Shown: positions 1-9,298, numbered from the stretch's first letter. The stretch: DNA of 31,320 bases from an uncultured Eubacteriales bacterium (GCA_902465495.1 CABQND010000024.1:1-31320), one strand, 5' to 3'. Notes: generated by a model not told the origin, from the sequence alone. Translations and numbers: made by a program.

Positions 1-19
1 ATCGGCAAAGCCTCTCTTG

Positions 20-44
20 AACCCGCGGACTATCCGCGGGTTTT
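20..44 (+). terminator. Intrinsic terminator, plus-strand orientation
   Basis: A perfect 10-bp stem (20-29 with 33-42) has a 3-nt loop and runs into TTTT at 41-44 when read on the plus strand. It would end a plus-strand gene lying left of the window, converging on pnp. The minus-strand reading has no T-run after the stem. Confidence 0.6.
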
Positions 45-51
45 AGGATAC

Positions 52-94
52 AAAATAGCGGCGGAACGCAATAAAGCGCGTTCCGCCGCTATTT
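52..94 (-). terminator. Intrinsic terminator after pnp
   Basis: A 17-bp perfect stem (53-69 with 78-94) has an 8-nt loop. On the minus strand it is followed by a short T-run (52-55). It lies 15 bases after the pnp stop and is the likely end of the rpsO-pnp transcript. It may also work weakly on the plus strand. Confidence 0.85.
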
Positions 95-109
95 ATTTGC
101 AATATGAAA

Positions 110-2209
110 TCAGCCTTCCATCTTTTCGAGGAGTTTTAAATCGATCCCCTTCTCGCCGATCTTGATGATCTCAACCTTGACCGTGTCACCGATGTTCAGC
201 ACGTCTTCCACTTGATTGATACGTTTGTCACTCATCTTGGAAATATGGATCATGCCGTCCTTACCGGGAGCAAGTTCAACAAACGCGCCAACCTTGGACA
301 GAATACGGACAACCGAACCGATAAACATATCGCCCACTTCGGGATCACGCGCGATCGAAAGAATGATCGCTTTTGCGCGTTCCGCGTTATCTGTATTTTC
401 GCCATATGTGGCAATGCAGACCTTTCCGTCATCATCGATATCGATCTTGACGCCCGTTTCTTCGATGATCTTGTTAATAACTTTGCCGCCGCTGCCGATG
501 ACCTCACGAATCTTTTCAGGATCAATGGAGAAAGAAATGATCTTCGGCGCAAATTTGGAAAGCTCCGTACGCGGCGCGGGCAACGTATCCAACATCTTAT
601 TCAAAATAAACTTACGGCCGTCGTTCGCCTGAGCAATCGCGCGGCGCAGAATATTTTCGTCAATGCCTTTGATCTTGATATCCATCTGGATCGCAGTAAT
701 ACCTTTTTCCGTTCCGGCAACTTTGAAGTCCATGTCTCCCAAGAAGTCTTCCAGACCCTGAATATCCGTCAAAATCGCCACACGGTCGCTTTCCGTGTCC
801 TTGATAAGCCCCATTGCGCAACCGGCAACCGGCGCCTTAATGGGAACACCTGCATCCATCAGCGCCAGGGTTGAACCGCAAACGCTCGCCTGCGAAGTAG
901 AACCGTTCGAACTGAGAACGTCCGACACCATACGGATCGCATAAGGGAATTCCGTTTCACTCGGAATCACAGGTTCAAGAGCACGTTCCGCCAACGCACC
1001 GTGACCGATTTCGCGGCGGCCCGGGCTGCGAAGCGCCTTCGCTTCACCCGTTGAATACCCGGGGAAATTATATTGATGCATGTAACGGTTTGCAACTTCT
1101 TCGTCCAAACCGTCCAACTTCTGCACTTCGGACAATGTGCCGAGCGTACATGTAGTGAGCACCTGCGTCTGACCGCGCGTAAATACGCCCGATCCGTGTA
1201 CGCGGGGAAGTACACCTACTTCACACCAAATCGGACGGATCTCCGTCAGCTTTCTTCCGTCGGGACGAACACCCTTGTCCAAAATCTTAGCGCGCACTTT
1301 TTCTTTGGTCAGATAATATAAGCTATCCTTGATTTCACGCGCCTTGTCGGGATAAATTTCTGCAAAATGTTCGAGCGTATCCTTTTCGACTTCTGCCTGC
1401 TTCTCTTCGCGAAGTGTACGGTCAAACTCTTCAAGCGCCTTGTCCAATTTCTCGGATGCATAAGCACGGACAGCCGCATCAATATCTTCCGGAACGTGAT
1501 ACAATTCCATCTGACGCTTGGGTTTGCCGATTTCTTTTTGAATCTGCTCAATAAATGCACACTGTTTTTTGATCTCTTCATGTCCGAACAGAATCGCGCC
1601 GACCATGTCTTCATCCGAAACTTCTTTCGCACCGGCTTCAACCATCATGATCGCATCTTTCGTACCGGAAAGGCTGAGAGAGATCGTGCTCTTTTCGCGC
1701 TGTGCGCTGTCGGGATTGATCACGTACTGTCCGTCCACCATGCCGACTTGTACCGAACCCGTAGGCCCTGCCCAAGGAATATCCGAAATGCTCAGCGCAA
1801 TCGAGCTGCCGATCATTGCAAACGGTTCGGGAGGAATATTCACATCAACAGAAAGCGCGGTCGCAATGACCACAACGTCGTTGTATAATCCCTTCGGGAA
1901 CAGCGGACGGATCGGACGGTCAATCAGACGAGAGGTCAGGATCCCCTTATCGCTCGCCCTGCCTTCACGCTTTTTGAAGCCTCCCGGAATTTTGCCGACC
2001 GCATACATCTTCTCTTCAAAATCTACCTGCAACGGGAAGAAATCCATCCCATCACGCGGCGTCTCGGACATCGTCACGTTGACCATGACAACGGTGTCGC
2101 CGCAACGGACCACGCACGAGCCATTCGCCTGCTCGGCATATTTGCCCGTCTCGACGATCACTTTCCTGCCGCCGATTTCCGTTTCAAACTGTCTGAAATT
2201 TTTTGTCAT
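110..2209 (-). CDS. pnp: Polyribonucleotide nucleotidyltransferase (PNPase)
   Basis: PNPase degrades RNA 3' to 5' by phosphorolysis, releasing nucleoside diphosphates, as a ring-shaped homotrimer in the cytoplasm. The 699 residues match the usual length. Order of parts: first RNase PH domain (about 10-140), helical linker (about 240-320), second RNase PH domain (about 320-545) with GRREIGHG at 397-404 and FLGDMDFKVAGT at 489-500, KH domain with the GxxG loop GSGG at 572-575, and a C-terminal S1 domain (about 625-695). The start ATG (2207-2209) has AGGAG a few bases upstream. It lies downstream of rpsO, the classic order, with a terminator-like hairpin between them, so some pnp transcription probably depends on read-through. 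A short GGGAAC/GTTCCC hairpin (2235-2250) sits just 5' of the ribosome binding site. In Escherichia coli the pnp leader hairpin mediates autoregulation; whether this one does is unknown. Confidence 0.98.
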   Translation of the reverse strand: MTKNFRQFETEIGGRKVIVETGKYAEQANGSCVVRCGDTVVMVNVTMSETPRDGMDFFPLQVDFEEKMYAVGKIPGGFKKREGRASDKGILTSRLIDRPIRPLFPKGLYNDVVVIATALSVDVNIPPEPFAMIGSSIALSISDIPWAGPTGSVQVGMVDGQYVINPDSAQREKSTISLSLSGTKDAIMMVEAGAKEVSDEDMVGAILFGHEEIKKQCAFIEQIQKEIGKPKRQMELYHVPEDIDAAVRAYASEKLDKALEEFDRTLREEKQAEVEKDTLEHFAEIYPDKAREIKDSLYYLTKEKVRAKILDKGVRPDGRKLTEIRPIWCEVGVLPRVHGSGVFTRGQTQVLTTCTLGTLSEVQKLDGLDEEVANRYMHQYNFPGYSTGEAKALRSPGRREIGHGALAERALEPVIPSETEFPYAIRMVSDVLSSNGSTSQASVCGSTLALMDAGVPIKAPVAGCAMGLIKDTESDRVAILTDIQGLEDFLGDMDFKVAGTEKGITAIQMDIKIKGIDENILRRAIAQANDGRKFILNKMLDTLPAPRTELSKFAPKIISFSIDPEKIREVIGSGGKVINKIIEETGVKIDIDDDGKVCIATYGENTDNAERAKAIILSIARDPEVGDMFIGSVVRILSKVGAFVELAPGKDGMIHISKMSDKRINQVEDVLNIGDTVKVEIIKIGEKGIDLKLLEKMEG

Positions 2210-2261
2210 CTTACACTCCTTGCTTTGTTCTTGCGGGAACCCCTGTTCCCTTATAATTGAT

Positions 2262-2290
2262 AAAAGGGCCGAACAGCCGTTCCGCCCTTA
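2262..2290 (-). terminator. Terminator or attenuator between rpsO and pnp
   Basis: An 11-bp stem with one mismatch (2264-2274 with 2279-2289) is followed on the minus strand by a T-run. It lies 8 bases after the rpsO stop and upstream of the pnp ribosome binding site, so it should cut down transcription into pnp. Confidence 0.75.
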
Positions 2291-2297
2291 TATACTC

Positions 2298-2561
2298 TTA
2301 CTTTCTCAGATCCAGACGGGAAATGATGTCCCTGTACTTCTCGATGTCCTTCGATTTGATGTAATCAAGCAAACCGCGACGCTGACCAACCATTTTCAAA
2401 AGTCCGCGGCGGCTGTGATTGTCGTGCGGATGCTGCTGCAAATGCTCGTTCAGGTGGTTAATGCGCTCGGTCAAAAGAGCGATCTGCACTTCAGAAGAGC
2501 CCGTGTCCCCTTCGTGACGCTTGAATTCTTCGATGATCTGGTTTTTCTTTTCCTTTTCCAT
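2298..2561 (-). CDS. rpsO: 30S ribosomal protein S15
   Basis: S15 binds the central domain of 16S rRNA early in small-subunit assembly. The product is 87 residues, the standard size. It carries the family features EFKRHEGDTGSSEVQIALLT near the N terminus, the HPHDNHSRRGL segment and a QRRGLLDYIK segment. The frame stays open further upstream, but the ATG at 2559-2561 with AAGGAG about 10 bases before it gives the canonical N terminus, so I chose it. It has its own promoter (2644-2672) inside the end of hemZ and a leader of roughly 75 nt, and is followed by a hairpin and then pnp. S15 represses its own translation through leader structure in several phyla; that is possible here but not shown. 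Confidence 0.98.
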   Translation of the reverse strand: MEKEKKNQIIEEFKRHEGDTGSSEVQIALLTERINHLNEHLQQHPHDNHSRRGLLKMVGQRRGLLDYIKSKDIEKYRDIISRLDLRK

Positions 2562-2643
2562 TGTTTTTATTCTCCTTGGAAATTTATTCACGCAAACAAA
2601 GTCCGGCGAGGAGAACCGCACGACCTTGATTACGCATGGTATT

Positions 2644-2672
2644 ATTTTAGCATACTTTGCGACAATTGTAAA
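2644..2672 (-). promoter_or_regulatory. Sigma-A-type promoter of rpsO
   Basis: On the minus strand TTTACA (2672-2667) is 17 bases from TAAAAT (2649-2644). It overlaps the start of the hemZ-rpsO gap and predicts a leader of about 75 nt before rpsO. Confidence 0.7.
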
Positions 2673-2677
2673 CTAAA

Positions 2678-4045
2678 TCAGCCGTATAATTTTCGTTTGT
2701 CTGCAAGAATCGCATCGATTTTTTGAATATATGTCGGTATATCCTTGGGCGAACCCAGCCGCTCGATCCTGTTTTCACCTGCAAATATCTTTTTCCCGAC
2801 AGCATTCGCACCGCATGCAATGTTATCGGTGATCTCTTCCATCACATCCACGTTGTACACGCACGCTTTGCCGGGTTTGGTCCAGCCGGTGTTTTCAAAA
2901 TTCCCTGCCATATACTTTTGACGATACAGATAATACGGCACATACCCTGCCGCATGCAACTTTTCGCGCGAATACGCAATCATTTCCGCAATTCCGTCCG
3001 ATGACAGATAGCTTTCCTCTTCTTTGAGTTTTGCCCCCTTTTTCAGACACAGCGTATGCACGGTGATGTTCTCCGGCGAAAGCGCGATCGCTCTATCCAC
3101 ACTGTCGCAAAACTGCGCAACACTCTCTCCCGTAAGCCCTGCAATCAGGTCGCAGTTTATATCAAAATCAAACGCTTTTGCCATCGAAAATGCCGTATAG
3201 ATATCCGCCGATGTATGTTTCCTTCCGATGCGCTCCAACGTTTCGTCGCAAAAGCTCTGCGGATTGACACACACGCGCGTTACTCCATATTCTTTCAACA
3301 AGGCAAGCTTTTCCTCCGTAAATACGTCCGGACGCCCGGCCTCAACCGTGTATTCTACCCCCTCGGCAAACGGCGCCGCCGCTTCAAGCACGCGGCGAAG
3401 CTGCTCAGGTTCAAGCACAAGAGGCGTCCCGCCGCCAATGTACACGCTTCGCATACGCTTGTACATTCCGCGGCATGCCCCGACTTCTTTTTCAAGCGCA
3501 CAAAGATATTCCCCGATCCAATGTCCAGTCCGCGCGATATCTGCCGTAATAAACGAACAATAATTGCACTTCGAAGGACAAAACGGGATACCTATGTATA
3601 AATCGGCGTCTCCTTCCCGCTTTTCGTAAATTCCTTCCTGTGCACGCAGGATCTCACCGATCAGAGCAATATTTTCTTCGCTTACGCCGAACTTTTTAAA
3701 AAGCAATTCAAACTGCCTGCCTGCTTCCAACTCCGCATAGGCAAGTTTTGTAGGCCGTATGCCAGTCAACGCACCCCACGGCATTGCCCTGCCCGTAATC
3801 TCGCGCAATACATTGTAAACCGCAAGTTTGGCAAAGCGTTTGGCATACCGCTTGAATTCCAGCTCCGTGTCGCATTTTTGCTCATCACGGTAAGCATATT
3901 CCCGTCCCGCGGCAATTACCGTATTGATAAAATTTCCGTCCGCATACAAGAAACTATGCAATAGATCCGGCACCGTTTCCCCGTACAGCCGCACGACGTC
4001 CATCAACTCCGGATATAAAAATTCTGTATTTGTTGTAAGAACCAT
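2678..4045 (-). CDS. hemZ: HemZ-type radical SAM protein (coproporphyrinogen III dehydrogenase family)
   Basis: This is a radical SAM enzyme of the HemZ branch of the HemN/HemW group. Homologs are annotated as oxygen-independent coproporphyrinogen III dehydrogenase, but the role of the clostridial branch is less certain and no other haem gene is in this window. The product is 455 residues. The cluster motif is C156-x3-C160-x2-C163, followed by GGGTP at 204-208 and TVEAGRPD further on. The LTGIRPTK segment (about 93-100) is typical of HemZ. The frame extends upstream into the hydrolase gene, but that part is not HemZ-like. Two adjacent ATG codons (4046-4048 and 4043-4045) follow AGAGG; the second has the better spacing. 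It lies 37 bases after the hydrolase gene, probably in one transcript. Confidence 0.9.
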   Translation of the reverse strand: MVLTTNTEFLYPELMDVVRLYGETVPDLLHSFLYADGNFINTVIAAGREYAYRDEQKCDTELEFKRYAKRFAKLAVYNVLREITGRAMPWGALTGIRPTKLAYAELEAGRQFELLFKKFGVSEENIALIGEILRAQEGIYEKREGDADLYIGIPFCPSKCNYCSFITADIARTGHWIGEYLCALEKEVGACRGMYKRMRSVYIGGGTPLVLEPEQLRRVLEAAAPFAEGVEYTVEAGRPDVFTEEKLALLKEYGVTRVCVNPQSFCDETLERIGRKHTSADIYTAFSMAKAFDFDINCDLIAGLTGESVAQFCDSVDRAIALSPENITVHTLCLKKGAKLKEEESYLSSDGIAEMIAYSREKLHAAGYVPYYLYRQKYMAGNFENTGWTKPGKACVYNVDVMEEITDNIACGANAVGKKIFAGENRIERLGSPKDIPTYIQKIDAILADKRKLYG

Positions 4046-4082
4046 CATTTGCCTCTTTTTTCCCGCATTCTTTATTCCGCAC

Positions 4083-4685
4083 TCAACGAAACGGGTTGTA
4101 CTTTCGTTCATGCGCAAGGGTTGTCGGATCGTCATGTCCCGGATACACCGTCGCATCGCCAGCCAACGCAAACAACTTTTGTACACTATCGCGAAGCTGC
4201 GCGCCGCTCCCTCCCGGGAAATCTGTCCTTCCCACACTTTCCTGAAAAAGCGTATCTCCCGTAAACAGCGCATCTCCCGCGCGGAAACAAACCCCACCCG
4301 GCGTATGTCCGGGCGTTGCAATCACTTCGAAACGTATACCGCAAAATTCGAGAATATCCCCGCCGCAAAATACAAAATCTACGGTGAAAGGCTGTACGCG
4401 CAGCCCCATTTCTTCAGCAAGGTTATCCCCCGAAAAAATAAGAGAGCGCTCTGCAGAACTGCACCCGATCTTTGCCCCCGAAGCCTGTAAAGCCGCACAG
4501 CCCATTATATGATCAAAATGCCCGTGCGTCAAAAGAACTGCTTCGATCGTCAATCCTTTCTTCTTGGCAAATGCGAGAGGCTCTGCCCCTCCGCAGTCGA
4601 TGAGTACGGCGCTCTCGCCGTCGCAAGTCACAATATAAGAGTTTGCACGCAAAATCCCGCACGGGACCGTGTAAATTGTCAGCAT
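4083..4685 (-). CDS. Metallo-beta-lactamase-fold hydrolase (glyoxalase II-like)
   Basis: A 200-residue cytoplasmic hydrolase of the metallo-beta-lactamase superfamily, in the glyoxalase II-like group. Metal-ligand motifs are complete: THGHFDH with H54, H56, D58 and H59, then H127 in TPGHTPGG, D144 in FTGDTLF and H184 in YPGHDD. Many relatives hydrolyse thioesters such as S-lactoylglutathione, but the substrate cannot be told from sequence. GGAGG lies 4 bases before the ATG (4683-4685). It sits between rel and hemZ, as in other Clostridia. A strong terminator separates it from rel, and no convincing promoter of its own was seen in the short gap. Confidence 0.93.
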   Translation of the reverse strand: MLTIYTVPCGILRANSYIVTCDGESAVLIDCGGAEPLAFAKKKGLTIEAVLLTHGHFDHIMGCAALQASGAKIGCSSAERSLIFSGDNLAEEMGLRVQPFTVDFVFCGGDILEFCGIRFEVIATPGHTPGGVCFRAGDALFTGDTLFQESVGRTDFPGGSGAQLRDSVQKLFALAGDATVYPGHDDPTTLAHERKYNPFR

Positions 4686-4716
4686 ATTTCCTCCGCGGCA
4701 TACGCCGCAACATTCA

Positions 4717-4766
4717 TTAAAAAATCATGCGCGGTTTTGACGCATGCGTTTGCATCAAAACCGCGC
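4717..4766 (-). terminator. Intrinsic terminator after rel
   Basis: A perfect 12-bp stem (4729-4740 with 4755-4766) has a 14-nt loop holding a smaller palindrome. On the minus strand it is followed by a six-T run (complement of 4719-4724). It starts 6 bases after the rel stop and separates rel from the downstream hydrolase gene. Confidence 0.85.
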
Positions 4767-4771
4767 CAATA

Positions 4772-6904
4772 TCATTTTGTTGCTGTCCGGAACACCTCAT
4801 CAATGCGATCATTCGATTCGATCTTTTTGATGAGCAAGTCAATGTCTTCCTTGCCGTTCAGTCGGATATTTGCCTCAATAATCGCGTCTTTATTTTTATC
4901 GAAACGAGAATTGACGCTGGTTATCATGAGCCGCATATCGCTGACTACCGAAGTAAGCACAGATAACGCTACTCCTTGATCTTTTGCCTTGATCACGATA
5001 CCTGCAACAAATCTTCCGCCCTCGGTATCCGCCCACTGCGCCGGCAATATTCTGCCTTCGTCCGATTCCAAACTCTTTACATTCGGGCAGTCCGCCCTGT
5101 GAATGACGACGCCCCTGCCGCGCGAAACAAAGCCGACGATCTCATCGCCGGGAACGGGATTGCAACACCCCGCAAACCGCGTCAAAAGCCCCGTCATGCC
5201 CTTGACGATGACTCCGCCCGTATCGGACGTCGCACCGCCATGATATACCGGCTGTTTGGGTATTTCCTTTTTATAATAATCGATCAGTTTAAAAAGGACC
5301 TGATTGACACTGATCGCCCCGTAACCGACAGATGCAAACATTTCATCCTGTGAAAAGAAAGAAAACTTTTCGGATACTTTGGCGAAGCTCTCATCCGTAA
5401 GGATATCGGAAAGATTGTAACCGCGATGCTTTGCTTCCTGTTCAAGCATGCTTTTTCCGATCTTGACGTTTTCTTCCTTCATCTCACGCTTGAAGAACTG
5501 CTTGATCTTCGCGCGAGCGCTGGATGATTTACAAATTTTCAACCAATCCCAAGACGGGCCTTTCGAGTTGGATGAGGTCAAAATCTCTACCACATCACCC
5601 GTCTGCAATGTTGAATTGAGCGGTACCATTTTGGAATTGACGCGCGCACCTACGCATCGGTTTCCGATCTCGCTGTGGATAGCATATGCGAAGTCGATAG
5701 GCGTCGCGTCTTTCGGAAGAGAAATCACTTTACCCTTCGGCGTAAATACCAAAAGCTCATTGGAATACAGCTCCGTTTTCAGCGACTGCATGAAATCCTT
5801 GGAGTCTTTCAGCCCGCCTTCCCAGTCCAGCACCTCGCGTATCCATGAAAGGCGCTCGGTAAACGTGGAATCCTCCGATTTCTTTTCTTTGTATTTCCAG
5901 TGCGCAGCAATACCGAATTCCGCCGTGCGATGCATCTCAAACGTGCGGATTTGAATTTCAAAAGGCTGCCCGAAATTGGTGACAACTGTCGTATGCAAGG
6001 ACTGATACATGTTTGCTTTCGGCGTCGCGATATAGTCTTTGATACGCCCCGGAATCGGCTTCCAGCGCTTATGGATCTTGCCGAATACTTCGTAGCACTC
6101 ATCCACCGTCCCGACAATGACGCGCACCGCCGTCAGATCATAGATCTGGTCCAGCGTTTTATTCTGCGTCTTCATCTTTTTATAGATGGAGTAAAAATGC
6201 TTGGGTCTGCCGAATACTTCCCCTTCGATCTTGCTCTCGTCTAGAATGCTCTTTATCTCTTTAACGACAAAATCTACAAAATTGTGCCGCTCGTATAATT
6301 TCTGGTGAATGTTCTCGACCAAATACTCGTATGCTTCGGGTTCAAGATATTTTAAGCAAAGGTCTTCCAATTCACATTTGATCTGCGAAATACCGAGCCT
6401 GCCCGCAAGAGGCGTGTAAATATCCAACGTTTCTTGCGCCATCTTGATCTGCCGCTCTTTGGAAAGGAAATTTAACGAGCGCATGTTGTGCAGACGATCG
6501 GCAAGCTTGATGATGATGACGCGGATATCCTTCGCCATCGCCACAAAGATCTTGCGGAAATTTTCCGCTTCCTCCTCTTCTCTCGACTTGAACACAATCT
6601 TATCGAGTTTGGTCACCCCCAAAACAAGCCCCAAGATTTCGTTCCCGAAATCCTTTCGGATATCCTCTTCGGTCACGGGCGTGTCTTCGATCACGTCATG
6701 CAAAAACGCCGCCGCTACCGTGGCACTGTCCAGCCCCAGCTCGATGAGGATCTGCGCGACGGCACAAGGATGTATGAAATACTCCTCGCCGGATGCGCGC
6801 TTCTGCCCTTCGTGCGCCTTCTCCGCATAATGATAGGCACGCACGAGCATTTCGCGGTCTTCCCCTGTGTAGTTGTCGAATACCATTTGCAATACGGTGT
6901 TCAT
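4772..6904 (-). CDS. relA: Bifunctional (p)ppGpp synthetase/hydrolase (Rel)
   Basis: Makes and degrades the stringent-response alarmone (p)ppGpp and associates with ribosomes. The 710 residues show the full Rel layout: HD hydrolase domain (about 25-180) with H45, HD at 69-70 and the VIED segment, synthetase domain (about 230-340) with RIKDYIATPK at 287-296 and YQSLHTTV at 300-307, TGS domain (about 385-445), a cysteine-containing region with GCCNPVPGD, and a C-terminal ACT domain. The RxKD form of the synthetase motif and the intact HD site point to a bifunctional Rel rather than a synthetase-only RelA. The ATG at 6902-6904 overlaps the recJ stop in ATGA, with AAGGA upstream, so translation is probably coupled to recJ. 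A frame extension of seven codons upstream is less likely. Confidence 0.96.
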   Translation of the reverse strand: MNTVLQMVFDNYTGEDREMLVRAYHYAEKAHEGQKRASGEEYFIHPCAVAQILIELGLDSATVAAAFLHDVIEDTPVTEEDIRKDFGNEILGLVLGVTKLDKIVFKSREEEEAENFRKIFVAMAKDIRVIIIKLADRLHNMRSLNFLSKERQIKMAQETLDIYTPLAGRLGISQIKCELEDLCLKYLEPEAYEYLVENIHQKLYERHNFVDFVVKEIKSILDESKIEGEVFGRPKHFYSIYKKMKTQNKTLDQIYDLTAVRVIVGTVDECYEVFGKIHKRWKPIPGRIKDYIATPKANMYQSLHTTVVTNFGQPFEIQIRTFEMHRTAEFGIAAHWKYKEKKSEDSTFTERLSWIREVLDWEGGLKDSKDFMQSLKTELYSNELLVFTPKGKVISLPKDATPIDFAYAIHSEIGNRCVGARVNSKMVPLNSTLQTGDVVEILTSSNSKGPSWDWLKICKSSSARAKIKQFFKREMKEENVKIGKSMLEQEAKHRGYNLSDILTDESFAKVSEKFSFFSQDEMFASVGYGAISVNQVLFKLIDYYKKEIPKQPVYHGGATSDTGGVIVKGMTGLLTRFAGCCNPVPGDEIVGFVSRGRGVVIHRADCPNVKSLESDEGRILPAQWADTEGGRFVAGIVIKAKDQGVALSVLTSVVSDMRLMITSVNSRFDKNKDAIIEANIRLNGKEDIDLLIKKIESNDRIDEVFRTATK

Positions 6905-9213
6905 TTTTCTTCCTTTATTGCGCATACCGCGCGGTACAATGCGGATGCCTGCAATTCCGTCTTTTTGCCATGCGCCGCATACACTCCGCCACGCTCAAAT
7001 CGAACAAGCCCCAGCTCTGCAAACACTTCGAGAGCAAAGACAATCTGCCGTTTTGAATACGGAAGAGTGTTTTTAAGCGCAGCAGCTACGCTATCCGTAC
7101 CCGCAAGACCGCCGCGCACAGCGCGATAAATTTCACCCATATATTCGCGCGAAGTTTCCAACTCCGCAATAGTATTATAACCGCATTTTTCGCAATTGAC
7201 AACAATTTTTTTGCCTTCGAGGCTTTTTATATTGAAGTCTGCGGGCGTATCAAGAAAAATCACGTCGCGATACATTGACAATTCCGCGTCCCCGGCCGGC
7301 GACAAAAGCAGAGTGTTTCCTACATTTTGCGAATCGGGCCGGAACAACGATGCGGACAGCCCCGCCGTGCATTCTGTAAATTCCGCAGGAACTTTATCCG
7401 AACACACAAGAAGCAATCCATAATTGCTTTGCGAGCGAGCTGCACGTATTCGCGCGGATATCTCTTCTGCTTTTTCGTGCAAAACCGCCACCGACGGAGA
7501 AACACATCGCAGACGCAACAGGTTATTTCGAAAAAGATATAATTCGGTATGTTCACCTGTACCTTCACCGCAAATCAGCTCCCGTACCACCCCACGAACG
7601 CTTTCCGCTCCGCGAAACCTCGAGACCCCGCATTCGAAAATCACTGTTTTTTCCACATCTGCGCCAAGAATCGGTAAAGCACGCTCTCCGCCAAACCAAA
7701 CGAGCTCAATCGGTTCTGCCCGAAAAGTGATATGCGGCGAACCGTCTTTTAACCTGCGAGCCTCCACACTTTCCAGCGTCTGCGCAAACAACGGTCTGCG
7801 ATTGCCTACGCCGCAAGGTTCCAAGCGTTCCAATTCTCGCGCAAATGCAAGATCGATGGGTACATTTTTACCGCACACACTGACAACAGGGATAAACGCT
7901 TCACGATCATACATAGCGCCTATGTATTTATTCAGAGCCGCTTTTAATGCCGGAAAATTTTCTTCGCTGACGCTAACGCCCGCCGCTTGCGCGTGACCTC
8001 CAAACGCTGTCACATATTGAGAGCACGCCTTAATTGCTTCATATATATTGATCCCGTCTATTGTGCGCGCTGAACCTTTAAAATATTCACCGCTGCGAGC
8101 AAATAATATTGTCGGACGGTTAAATTCTTCAGCGATCTTCGCCGCAACAATTCCGATCAACCCCGCGCTCCAACTTTCGTCCGCAAGCAAGATCGCATTG
8201 TCATACGCGCCTTCGCGCGCGATCTTTTCCTTCGCGCTTCGATAAACCTCGTCACATACTTGCTGCCTGTCTATGTTATATTCGTTTAGGCGCCCCGCCA
8301 ATTTGTTGATTTGAGTAACCTTATCTGTCGTAAAGAGTTTCAGTGCGCTCTCTGCATCCCCCATTCTGCCCGCAGCATTGATACGCGGCGCAATTGTAAA
8401 CGCTAATGTCTGCGCATTCACGTCTTCCTTCTTCGTTCCCAGCAGCTGACGAACAGCTTCGCGCGGGCGAGAATTGATCCGACGTAACCCTTCATACACG
8501 ATGTCTCGGTTTTCCCCCGTGAGCGGCACGCTATCCGCAACCGTCGAGATCGCCGCGATATCTAAATAATCGTATGCCTTTTCTCCCAGCAATGCGCATG
8601 CAATCTTGAAAGCTACCCCTGCTCCGCACAGATTATCGTACGGATAATCATCTTCCAGTTTTGGATTGACAATGACACACTCAGGTAAAAAATCCGGAAT
8701 TTCATGGTGATCGGTCACGATCACCTGCACTCCGCGAGATTTGATATATTCCACTTCATCACGATTGGAAATCCCGCAGTCGACCGTCACAATAAGATCG
8801 GGGGCATATTCGCCGATAATCCTATCCAACGCGGTTATCGTCATTCCATATCCTTCACTGCGCTCCGGTATATGCGCAATGCATTTTACACCAAATTCGC
8901 GTAGCGCCAGCACGAGAATGGACGCCGCACCAATTCCATCCGCATCATAATCACCAAATACGGCAATCGTACCGTCATGTGTTTTACATTTTTTAATTGC
9001 CTCGACCAGTTCTTGCATGCCTTTCATCAAAAACGGCGAAAGAAAATTCTTTCGCGAAGGATGCAAAAAACGATTCGCTTTTTCGGATGTATCGACACCG
9101 CGCGAATATAATATCTGCGCCATAAGCTCCGATACTCCTACTGACTGCGCCAGTTGACGGGCCTGATTGAGTTGTTCTTTCGAAAGCACAATGTCTTCTG
9201 CTATCCTTTTCAT
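6901..9213 (-). CDS. recJ: Single-stranded-DNA-specific exonuclease RecJ
   Basis: RecJ is a 5'-to-3' single-strand DNA exonuclease used in recombinational and mismatch repair. The 770 residues include the DHH phosphoesterase core: DYDADG at 88-93, VDCGISN around 144-150, the DHH motif at 168-170 and NPK at 183-185. The DHHA1-type domain follows (about 330-450). The C-terminal region (about 550-770) is the long extension of Bacillota RecJ proteins. GGAGG lies 5 bases before the ATG (9211-9213). The gene follows a terminator after secF and runs directly into rel through a 4-base overlap. Confidence 0.96.
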   Translation of the reverse strand: MKRIAEDIVLSKEQLNQARQLAQSVGVSELMAQILYSRGVDTSEKANRFLHPSRKNFLSPFLMKGMQELVEAIKKCKTHDGTIAVFGDYDADGIGAASILVLALREFGVKCIAHIPERSEGYGMTITALDRIIGEYAPDLIVTVDCGISNRDEVEYIKSRGVQVIVTDHHEIPDFLPECVIVNPKLEDDYPYDNLCGAGVAFKIACALLGEKAYDYLDIAAISTVADSVPLTGENRDIVYEGLRRINSRPREAVRQLLGTKKEDVNAQTLAFTIAPRINAAGRMGDAESALKLFTTDKVTQINKLAGRLNEYNIDRQQVCDEVYRSAKEKIAREGAYDNAILLADESWSAGLIGIVAAKIAEEFNRPTILFARSGEYFKGSARTIDGINIYEAIKACSQYVTAFGGHAQAAGVSVSEENFPALKAALNKYIGAMYDREAFIPVVSVCGKNVPIDLAFARELERLEPCGVGNRRPLFAQTLESVEARRLKDGSPHITFRAEPIELVWFGGERALPILGADVEKTVIFECGVSRFRGAESVRGVVRELICGEGTGEHTELYLFRNNLLRLRCVSPSVAVLHEKAEEISARIRAARSQSNYGLLLVCSDKVPAEFTECTAGLSASLFRPDSQNVGNTLLLSPAGDAELSMYRDVIFLDTPADFNIKSLEGKKIVVNCEKCGYNTIAELETSREYMGEIYRAVRGGLAGTDSVAAALKNTLPYSKRQIVFALEVFAELGLVRFERGGVYAAHGKKTELQASALYRAVCAIKEEK

Positions 9214-9243
9214 AAAAACCTCCGCAACCGACCCATTTTATGC

Positions 9244-9280
9244 CAAAAAACACAAAGAGGCGGGAGCTATCCCCCGCCTC
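9244..9280 (-). terminator. Intrinsic terminator between secF and recJ
   Basis: An 8-bp GC-rich stem (9257-9264 with 9273-9280) has an 8-nt loop. On the minus strand it is followed by a T-rich tract ending in six or more T (complement of 9244-9250). It probably ends most secDF transcripts. I found no clear promoter between it and recJ, so recJ-rel may rely on read-through or an atypical promoter. Confidence 0.8.
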
Positions 9281-9298
9281 GCCGATTAAGTTCTAAGT

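Noticed and set aside
1569..2726. Long plus-strand open frame of 385 codons across pnp and rpsO
   Set aside because: It lies antisense to two clear essential genes, has no family resemblance or ribosome binding site, and is explained by codon use on the other strand.
4046..4321. Upstream extension of hemZ
   Set aside because: It overlaps the metallo-beta-lactamase-fold gene, is not HemZ-like, and the ATG pair at 4043-4048 has its own ribosome binding site.
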